From Pseudomonadota bacterium (GTDB lineage: Bacteria > Pseudomonadota > Gammaproteobacteria > Burkholderiales > Rhodocyclaceae): DNA of 46,423 nucleotides. How positions within the stretch are numbered: the stretch's first letter is position 1; the number at the start of each line of letters is the position of its first letter. Below the pieces are notes generated by a model, which made no database searches, had not been told where the DNA came from, and saw only the letters and a list, made by a program, of their open reading frames with translations. The stretch lies in assembly GCA_018262245.1 (NCBI GenBank), contig JAGTRV010000003.1, forward strand, positions 1 through 46,423, read 5' to 3'. This document shows, in pieces, positions 39,618 to 46,423 of the stretch. A program made the translations under genes and the position numbers.

Positions 39618-40304
39618 TCAGCGTGCCTTGGCGCGGCTGGCGGATTTGAGAACGATTTCGACGGGTAATGCCTGCCCCTCGTGAAGCGTCGGGTAGGTCT
39701 GGCTGTTAACGAAGAGCAGGCGTCCCTTGTCCTCGATGCGGGCAGCGATGGCAAGGCGGGCCTTCTTGCCGAGCAACGCCTTGTCTACCGTGGCCGAGAA
39801 GGGAATCGGCACTTGGGCACCGTTCAGCTCATAGCGTTGCTCGACCAGGGTTCTGGCTGGCGCCCCGGGGCGAGCGGTGTCCTGGATGCGGATGGTCAGG
39901 GTGGCGCCGGGTGGCAAGGCGATGCGGGCGAGGTAGGTGACGCTGCCGGTGATGTCGATGAAACTGCTGGCGGTCGGTTGTGCCACTGTCTGCTGGGTGG
40001 CCGGGGGAAGCGTGCCGCGCGTGCAGCGGCGGAGGTTGCTCTTGCCATCTTCGATCACGGCATTGTCGTCCTTGGTGTGCAGGCGAATATTGCCGCTGCG
40101 GTACAGCGTGCCGGAGGTGGAAGGGACTTGCGGCAGGGTCAGTGCTTCGTCAGCAAAATGCAGTGTGGCCTGGGGGCGCCCATCGGCATCGGCCGAAAAG
40201 GAAATGTCGAGGCGGCTGCCGTTGTCGCAGGCGTAGGGAGTGCGTTCTTCGCTGGCTATTGCGCACAGCGGGAGGAGTAGTGCCAAGAGGTAACTGAGTT
40301 TCAT
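39618..40304 (-). CDS. Secreted MliC-like (lysozyme inhibitor) plus YbaY/YscW-like domain fusion
   Basis: N-terminal [73 protein letters not shown] (MliC-like); C-terminal [38 protein letters not shown]... (YbaY/YscW-like). Confidence 0.78.
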   Translation of the reverse strand: MKLSYLLALLLPLCAIASEERTPYACDNGSRLDISFSADADGRPQATLHFADEALTLPQVPSTSGTLYRSGNIRLHTKDDNAVIEDGKSNLRRCTRGTLPPATQQTVAQPTASSFIDITGSVTYLARIALPPGATLTIRIQDTARPGAPARTLVEQRYELNGAQVPIPFSATVDKALLGKKARLAIAARIEDKGRLLFVNSQTYPTLHEGQALPVEIVLKSASRAKAR

Positions 40305-41044
40305 GTTTTTTCGAGTTTGGGTAGCGCGAGCCAGTGGCCATCGATCAGGCCTTCAATGGGCTGAAACATCGCCTTATAGGCCATCTTGCGACTATTGGCG
40401 ATCCAGTAGCCGAGGTAAAGGTAGGGCAGTCCTAGGGCCTGACATTGGGCAGCTTGCCACAGGATGTTGTAGGTGCCAAAGCTGGCGTCTGGAATGTCCG
40501 GGTCGTAGAAGGTATAGACCGAGGAGAGACCGTCGTCGAGGACATCGATCAGGCTGACCATACGGATGCCTTCATCGTCGGAGAACTCGATAAGCCGGGT
40601 GTCTACACGACTTTGCAGAAGGAACTGGGCATATTGCTCATGGCTGTCTTCGTCCATGCCGCCACCGGGATGCCGAGCTTGCTGGTAGCGGTTGTACAGC
40701 GCGTAATGCTCGTCGATATAGACCAAGGGCAATTCGCGGGCGCGCAGGTTGGCATGATGCTTCATGGCGCGGCGCTGGCTGCGATTGGGGCGCAACTCGG
40801 CCACCGGCAGGCGAACCGGAACGCAGGCCTTGCAGCCGTCACAGTGAGGACGATAGGTAAAGATGCCGCTGCGCCGGAAGCCAGTACGAATCAGCGAACT
40901 GTAGATTTCGCTGTCGATCAGGTGAGCCGGGGTCGCCACTTGCGAACGGGCCTCGCGGTCGGGCAGATAGCTGCACGGATAGGGCGAAGTGGCGTAGAAC
41001 TGCAGCAGCGAAAAGGGGAGGGCGGCGTCGTCGGGTTGGGCCAT
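40301..41044 (-). CDS. bpt: Aspartate/glutamate leucyltransferase (arginyl-tRNA--protein transferase family)
   Basis: 247 aa; [72 protein letters not shown]. Confidence 0.95.
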   Translation of the reverse strand: MAQPDDAALPFSLLQFYATSPYPCSYLPDREARSQVATPAHLIDSEIYSSLIRTGFRRSGIFTYRPHCDGCKACVPVRLPVAELRPNRSQRRAMKHHANLRARELPLVYIDEHYALYNRYQQARHPGGGMDEDSHEQYAQFLLQSRVDTRLIEFSDDEGIRMVSLIDVLDDGLSSVYTFYDPDIPDASFGTYNILWQAAQCQALGLPYLYLGYWIANSRKMAYKAMFQPIEGLIDGHWLALPKLEKT

Positions 41045-41046
41045 GT

Positions 41047-41751
41047 CTATCTCGCCGGGTCAAGCGGGTCGGTCGACCAGACTGTGCGTGGACTGCCGGA
41101 TGCGGTCAAGGCTGACAAGCGGGCCTGAAACGCATCACGCGGAATCTCTCTTCCGCCGAGCGAGGCCAGGTGGTCGGTGTACATCTGACAGTCGATCATG
41201 CCGAATTGGTTGTTCACAAGATAATCCACCAGATGGGCGAAGGCGACCTTGGAGGCATCGGTGCGATGCGAGAACATCGATTCGCCGTAAAACATGTGTC
41301 CGATCGCCAGGCCATACAGCCCCCCGACCATCACACCTTCTTCGTAGGTTTCGACCGAGTGCGCCCAGCCGAGTTCATGCAGGCGGGTATAGGCGTGTTT
41401 CATTTCCGGCGAGATCCAGGTGCCATCCTGGCCGGGGCGGGGGGTGCTGGCGCAATTGGCCATCACGCCACGGAAGTTGCTGTCGAAACGGACTTCGAAT
41501 TTACCCGAGCGCAGGGTTTTCTTCAGCGAGCGGGTCAGCCGAAATTCTTCAGGAAAGAGGACCATGCGCGGGTTCGGGCTATACCACAAGGGCTGTCCTT
41601 CCACCGTGCCCCAAGGGAAAATACCGCGCCGGTAGGCGTCGAGCAGGCGGTCAGGCTGCAGATCTCCGCCGACGGCGAGGAGTCCTCCCATGTCTTCGCG
41701 AGCCATTTCGACCGGCGGAAAGAGGTCGAGCGGGCCGAGGTAGGGAATCAT
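41047..41751 (-). CDS. aat: Leucyl/phenylalanyl-tRNA--protein transferase
   Basis: 234 aa; [54 protein letters not shown]-like [13 protein letters not shown]. Confidence 0.96.
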   Translation of the reverse strand: MIPYLGPLDLFPPVEMAREDMGGLLAVGGDLQPDRLLDAYRRGIFPWGTVEGQPLWYSPNPRMVLFPEEFRLTRSLKKTLRSGKFEVRFDSNFRGVMANCASTPRPGQDGTWISPEMKHAYTRLHELGWAHSVETYEEGVMVGGLYGLAIGHMFYGESMFSHRTDASKVAFAHLVDYLVNNQFGMIDCQMYTDHLASLGGREIPRDAFQARLSALTASGSPRTVWSTDPLDPAR

Positions 41752-42827
41752 GCGTGTTGGTCGTTCAGCTTCTTGAAGGCAATGACATGATCGGCGTCGA
41801 GCCGGATGCCGATTTTTTCGCCAATCGCATGATTGTGGTGCGAAGGAACCAGCGAGAGCACTTCGGCGCCACTCTTCAGGCGTAGCGAATAGAGAATGTC
41901 GGCTCCGCGGAAAGCCTTGTGCAGCACTTCAGCCTGCAAGGGGCTGCGATCGTCGTGCACGATGTCATCGGGGCGCAGCAGGACATCGACCTCGCAACCG
42001 TCGCCGCAATTGGCGCAGGTTTCACTGCATTCAACCGCAATGTCGGAGACCAGCTGGCCGAGTTCCATCTCGACATTGGTACCGCCGGCAACCACGCCGG
42101 GTAGTAGTACGCCCTGGCCGATGAAGTCGGCAACGAAACGGTTGGCCGGCCGGTGGTAAAGGTTGTAGGGCACATCCCACTGCTGGATGCGGCCTTCGTG
42201 CATGATGCCGATTTCGTCGGCCATGGCGAAAGCCTCGTTTTGATCATGGGTGACCATGATGGCGGTCGAACCCTCGCGCTTGAGAATTTCGCGGACTTCA
42301 ACCGAAAGTCGTTCACGCAAACCGACGTCAAGGTTGGAGAAAGGCTCGTCGAGCAGGATCAGTTCCGGCCGTGGTGCCAATGCACGGGCCAGTGCCACGC
42401 GTTGCTGCTGGCCGCCGGAGAGTTCATGCGGGTACTTGTTGCCCTGGCCATGCAGGCCGACGGTGGCCAGCAATTGCCTGACGCGTAGATGGGCATCCTC
42501 GGCCGGCTTGCGCCCCAGGCCGAAAGCCACGTTTTCCTCGACGGAGAGGTGAGGGAAGAGCGCGTAGTCCTGAAAAACCATGCCGATCCGCCGTTTTTCC
42601 GGGGCAACGCGTTGCCCGGCGCGGCTGACGACTTCGCCGCGCAGGCTGATCTCGCCCCCGGAAATGTCTTCAAAGCCAGCGATGCACCGCAGCAGCGTGG
42701 TCTTGCCACACCCCGACGGGCCGAGCAGGCAGGCAATGCTGCCACCTTCGAGCCGGAAATTCACGCCATCGACAACGGTGTGCTTGCCGTAACGCTGAAC
42801 GACGCCACTGAGTTCAAGTTGAGCCAT
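41748..42827 (-). CDS. Fbp-type iron ABC transporter ATP-binding protein with C-terminal Cys cluster
   Basis: 359 aa; Walker [37 protein letters not shown]-terminal ECSETCANCGDGCEVDVLLRPDDIVHDD. Confidence 0.92.
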   Translation of the reverse strand: MAQLELSGVVQRYGKHTVVDGVNFRLEGGSIACLLGPSGCGKTTLLRCIAGFEDISGGEISLRGEVVSRAGQRVAPEKRRIGMVFQDYALFPHLSVEENVAFGLGRKPAEDAHLRVRQLLATVGLHGQGNKYPHELSGGQQQRVALARALAPRPELILLDEPFSNLDVGLRERLSVEVREILKREGSTAIMVTHDQNEAFAMADEIGIMHEGRIQQWDVPYNLYHRPANRFVADFIGQGVLLPGVVAGGTNVEMELGQLVSDIAVECSETCANCGDGCEVDVLLRPDDIVHDDRSPLQAEVLHKAFRGADILYSLRLKSGAEVLSLVPSHHNHAIGEKIGIRLDADHVIAFKKLNDQHA

Positions 42828-42857
42828 AGCGGTCGATTATAATTCGCATTCACAATC

Positions 42858-44495
42858 ATGCGCATCGCCTACTTTTCCCCGCTGCTTGCTGTCGGACTCG
42901 TTGTCGCCCTGCTCGCCGGTTTGCCGGTGGCCAGTGTCGGACTGAACCTGTTCGTTGGCGGAACGAGCGAGACCTGGGCGCATCTGGCAGCGACGGTATT
43001 GCCGGAATACATCAGCAATTCACTGTGGCTCTGCCTCGGGGTTGGTTGCGGCGTTGGAGTCGTTGGTGTGGCCACCGCCTGGCTGACAGCGATGCATGAC
43101 TTTCCCGGGCGCCGCATTTTCGAGTGGGCGCTGGTCCTGCCGCTGGCCGTGCCGGCCTATGTTATGGCCTACGTTTATACCGACTTTCTGCAGTTTGTCG
43201 GGCCGGTGCAGACCGTGTTGCGCGAGACTTTCAGCTGGCAGTTTGGCGACTACTGGTTTCCGGACATCAGGACGCTGCCCGGCGCCATTCTGATGTTCGT
43301 CAGCGTGCTATATCCCTATGTGTATTTGCTGGCCCGTACCGCCTTTCTCGAACGCGCCAGCGGCATGCTGGAGGCGGCCCGCACGCTGGGCATGGGGCCG
43401 TGGCGGGCATTTTTTTCGGTATCCCTGCCGCTGGCTCGACCGGCCATTGTCGCCGGTGTGGCGCTGGCGCTGATGGAAACACTGGCCGACTACGGCACGG
43501 TCGCCTATTTTGCGGTTAATACCTTTACCACCGGCATCTACCGCGCCTGGTTTTCGCTGGGTGACCGGGTGGCTGCGGCCCAACTGGCGGCCATGCTGCT
43601 CGCCTTCGTGCTCTTCCTGTTGATGGCTGAGCGCGTTTCGCGGGGGCGGGCGCGCTATCACAACACCACGAACCGTAGCCGGCCGATGGCGGGTGCCCGG
43701 TTGCGCGGCCCGGCGGCCATTTTGGCCACGCTGGCTTGCGCCGTACCCTTTCTATTGGGCTTCATCGTACCGGCAACCCTGCTGCTGAAAATGGCTTTGA
43801 CCGACGGAGATGCCCAGTTCGGAGAACGTTTCCTGACCCTCTCCCGGAACAGCTTCGTGCTGGCCGGCGCAACGGCCGCCATCGGCGTGCTGCTGGCGCT
43901 GCTGCTGGCTTATGGTGCCCGGCTGTCGAAAACGACTTTAGCCAATGCGCTCAACCGGCTGGTTGGGCTCGGTTATGCGGTGCCCGGGGCGGTCATCGCT
44001 GTCGGCGTGCTGATTCCGGTGACCCGGCTCGATAACTGGCTGGCCGGACAATGGGAACAATGGTTCGGCCATAACCCCGGCCTGCTGCTGACCGGGGGCA
44101 TCGCGGCACTGATCTACGCTTACCTTGTCCGTTTCCTGGCGGTGGCCTTGCATACGGTCGAATCCAGTCTGGCAAAAGTAACGCCCAGCATGGATGATGC
44201 CGCCCGTAGCCTGGGATTGGGGCAAGGCGAAACCCTGCGCCGGGTGCACGTGCCCATGCTGCGGGGCAGTCTGTTTACGGCCGGTTTGCTGGTATTTGTC
44301 GATGTGATGAAGGAGCTGCCGGCCACATTGGTTATGCGCCCATTCAATTTCGACACGCTGGCAACGCAGGCCTATACCCTGGCCTCGGATGAGCGTCTGG
44401 CCGAAGCGTCGACGGCGGCACTGGCGATTGTGGCGGTGGGCTTGCTGCCCCTGATCGCCTTGTCACGCCAGATTTCGGCCGTACGACGCCAGTAA
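42858..44495 (+). CDS. Fbp-type iron ABC transporter permease (fused double permease)
   Basis: 545 aa; EAARTLGMGPWRAFFSVSLPLARPAIVAGVALALMETLADYGTVAYFAVNTFTTGIYRAW; second permease half. Confidence 0.93.
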   Translation: MRIAYFSPLLAVGLVVALLAGLPVASVGLNLFVGGTSETWAHLAATVLPEYISNSLWLCLGVGCGVGVVGVATAWLTAMHDFPGRRIFEWALVLPLAVPAYVMAYVYTDFLQFVGPVQTVLRETFSWQFGDYWFPDIRTLPGAILMFVSVLYPYVYLLARTAFLERASGMLEAARTLGMGPWRAFFSVSLPLARPAIVAGVALALMETLADYGTVAYFAVNTFTTGIYRAWFSLGDRVAAAQLAAMLLAFVLFLLMAERVSRGRARYHNTTNRSRPMAGARLRGPAAILATLACAVPFLLGFIVPATLLLKMALTDGDAQFGERFLTLSRNSFVLAGATAAIGVLLALLLAYGARLSKTTLANALNRLVGLGYAVPGAVIAVGVLIPVTRLDNWLAGQWEQWFGHNPGLLLTGGIAALIYAYLVRFLAVALHTVESSLAKVTPSMDDAARSLGLGQGETLRRVHVPMLRGSLFTAGLLVFVDVMKELPATLVMRPFNFDTLATQAYTLASDERLAEASTAALAIVAVGLLPLIALSRQISAVRRQ

Positions 44496-44519
44496 GCGCA
44501 AGACTCTCCGCCGACTTGT

Positions 44520-45092
44520 TTAGCTGCCGCTTTTGGGTGGGGTTAGGGGAAAATCAATCGCGTCATGTTCCTCAAGGAACATCAGGTCCATGGATAGCGC
44601 GTTGGTTTCCGTGCCATAGACTTCTGCAGCATCGTTGTTGATGCTTGGGGCGGGCGGGATTTCGGTTCGCGTAAACTCGATGCTGTTGTCCGGCACCGGT
44701 TCCGGGAGGGAAGGGGCTATGGCCTCAACCGGCAAAGGTTCGCTGGTGATATCGAAAATACCAGGATCAATCGCGAGGCCTTCGGGAATCGCCGCCCCTT
44801 GCTGAAGTAGCAGGGCGACGATTTCGTTGTGTTCATGTCTTAATGCCAGGCGAAGCGGCGCACCCGGGCCATCGCTGGCGGCAGCGTTCGGGTTGGCACC
44901 GTGGGTCAGAAGTTCGCGCACGATCGCCAGATTGCCTTCGAAACAGGCAGCCCGCAACGGCAGGCCTCGGCTACCGTGCATGTCGGGCTCTTCAATGTCT
45001 GCACCTTCTTCGAGCGCGTTGATGACCCCACTGAGTCGTCCGGCACGGATGGCTGCGATCAGCTTGCTTGCGGTGGGTCCCTTTTTGGTCAT
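44520..45092 (-). CDS. Ankyrin-repeat protein (no evident signal peptide)
   Basis: 190 aa; KLIAAIRAGRLSGVINALEEGADIEEPDMHGSRGLPLRAACFEGNLAIVRELLTHGANPNAAASDGPGAPLRLALRHEHNEIVALLLQQGA. Confidence 0.85.
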   Translation of the reverse strand: MTKKGPTASKLIAAIRAGRLSGVINALEEGADIEEPDMHGSRGLPLRAACFEGNLAIVRELLTHGANPNAAASDGPGAPLRLALRHEHNEIVALLLQQGAAIPEGLAIDPGIFDITSEPLPVEAIAPSLPEPVPDNSIEFTRTEIPPAPSINNDAAEVYGTETNALSMDLMFLEEHDAIDFPLTPPKSGS

Positions 45093-45155
45093 GTTTCCAG
45101 ACTATCTCGACAGTTTTTGGATTGTAGGCAATCACCCATACTTTGGCGAGTCAGC

Positions 45156-46169
45156 TTATTTGAATCCGACGCGGTCGAAAATGATCTGCGCCTTGCTCTG
45201 GTACATGGCCAGGTTCTTGACCGGCAACTTGTCAGCCTTGAATTTGCCGAGTGACTCCAGGGCCGGATTGGCCACCTTGACGCTATCGACGGCCGGCCAT
45301 TCGTTGTTGCCATCGGCGAAATAGCGTTGCGCCTGATCGGAGGCCAGGTATTCCAGGAATTTGACGGCGGCTTCCTTGTGTGGCGCCGTCCTGAGCATGC
45401 CGCCGCCGGAGACGTTGATGTGAGCGCCGTTGCCGCTCTGGTCCGGCCAGATGACGCCGACTTTTTCCATCAGCTTGATCTCTTCGGGTTTGGTCGAACG
45501 GAGCAATCGGGCCACGTAGTAGGTATTGGAAATCGTTACCCCACACTCGCCGACAGCCACCGACTTGATCTGGTCCGTATCACCGCCTTTGGGCGCGCGG
45601 GCAAAGTTGGCGACCATGCCGCGGGCCAGTTCTTCGGCCTTGCTCTCACCTTGGTGGGCGATGATCGATGCCATCAGCGACAAATTGTAGGGATGGGAGC
45701 CCGAGCGGGAGCAGAGCTTGCCCTTCAGCTTAGGATTCGCCAGGTCGGCGTAGTTCTGCACGTCTTCCGGTTTGACTGAGGCCTTGTTGTATACGATGAC
45801 GCGGGCGCGGGTTGAAAACGAGAACCAGTCTTCGGTACGCAGGTGGGCTGGAATCCTGGTTTCGAGAAGTTTTGAGGCCAACGGAGCGAACAGGCCAAGT
45901 TCATGTGCCTTGGCCAGGCGGGCGGCATCAACGGTCAGGAATACATCAGCCGGGCTGTTCAATCCTTCGTTCCTGATCCGCTCAAGCAATTCATCTTCCT
46001 TGCCTTCAATGCGGTTGATCCTGATGCCTGTTTGCTGCGTGAAGTTGGCGTAAAGTGCTTCGTCCGTCTGGTAGTGGCGGGCGGAGTAAAGATTCAGGAT
46101 CTTGTCTTCGGCCGTGGCTGATTGGGCCAAAGTGATAACGGCGGCGATCAGAACTGGTCTAAGTTTCAT
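45156..46169 (-). CDS. Fe(3+) ABC transporter substrate-binding protein (FbpA/FutA-like)
   Basis: 337 aa; signal peptide; ILNLYSARHYQTDEALYANFTQQTGIRINRIEGKEDELLERI, GVTISNTYYVARLL. Confidence 0.93.
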   Translation of the reverse strand: MKLRPVLIAAVITLAQSATAEDKILNLYSARHYQTDEALYANFTQQTGIRINRIEGKEDELLERIRNEGLNSPADVFLTVDAARLAKAHELGLFAPLASKLLETRIPAHLRTEDWFSFSTRARVIVYNKASVKPEDVQNYADLANPKLKGKLCSRSGSHPYNLSLMASIIAHQGESKAEELARGMVANFARAPKGGDTDQIKSVAVGECGVTISNTYYVARLLRSTKPEEIKLMEKVGVIWPDQSGNGAHINVSGGGMLRTAPHKEAAVKFLEYLASDQAQRYFADGNNEWPAVDSVKVANPALESLGKFKADKLPVKNLAMYQSKAQIIFDRVGFK

Positions 46170-46257
46170 GCGGCAACTCCGGATGTCTTTGAGAATCGCC
46201 CCAGTTTACTTGCTGACACGGCTGTTGTGGACGAGAGCGATTGCCTTGATTGGACGT

Positions 46258-46282
46258 AAAAAAAGCGGCTGTTTAGCCGCTT
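46258..46282 (-). terminator. Rho-independent terminator of the C40 peptidase gene
   Basis: Minus strand AAGCGGCT-AAAC-AGCCGCTT followed by a T run. Confidence 0.8.
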
Positions 46283-46285
46283 GGT

Positions 46286-46423
46286 TCAATTGACTTCGAG
46301 AATTCGTCGCGCGCCGTTGTAGCGCTGCATCCAGTAACTGCTTTCCATGTTCTCGACGCGAACTTCAGCGCCAGTGCGTGGCGCGTGCAGGAAGTGGTTG
46401 TCGCCGAGATAAATGCCGACGTG
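46286..46423 (-). CDS. NlpC/P60 (C40) peptidase, C-terminal part only (runs off window)
   Basis: Manual reverse translation: HVGIYLGDNHFLHAPRTGAEVRVENMESSYWMQRYNGARRILEVN*. Confidence 0.85.
   Translation of the reverse strand, partial: HVGIYLGDNHFLHAPRTGAEVRVENMESSYWMQRYNGARRILEVN

Overview
The window is a gene-dense, GC-rich chromosomal segment, most likely from a beta-proteobacterium of the Rhodocyclaceae type (inferred from gene content only). I recognise about 46 protein-coding genes. I saw no tRNA, rRNA, CRISPR array, prophage or transposase. Main blocks: (i) a partial RlmN-like radical SAM gene and a complete rnf/rsxABCDGE operon; (ii) pyrD; (iii) a five-gene overlapping operon of TolC-like OMF, MacA, MacB ATPase, MacB permease and a Tat-exported flavocytochrome-c-sulfide-dehydrogenase-like flavoprotein; (iv) a TPR/GT9 protein facing a small operon of alpha/beta-hydrolase, ACP, ketosynthase and MipA/OmpV porin; (v) a CzcCBA-type HME-RND efflux system, a DUF2076 protein and a TctDE/QseBC-like two-component system; (vi) DUF411 and periplasmic ankyrin proteins; (vii) kup and acylphosphatase; (viii) a hybrid histidine kinase paired with an orphan NMT1/SsuA-like binding lipoprotein, divergent from a bacterial phytochelatin synthase; (ix) TPM/YgcG-LemA genes; (x) CapA, a MliC+YbaY/YscW fusion, the N-degron enzymes bpt and aat, and a dispersed Fbp-type iron ABC transporter. 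The candidates I consider most under-described are the operon whose alpha/beta-hydrolase has a Cys nucleophile (GLCMGG) beside ACP, ketosynthase and MipA; the binding-lipoprotein/hybrid-kinase pair; the MacAB operon ending in an FCSD-like flavoprotein that seems to lack one redox cysteine; and a CxxxCxxCxxxC cluster in the regulatory domain of the Fbp ATPase.
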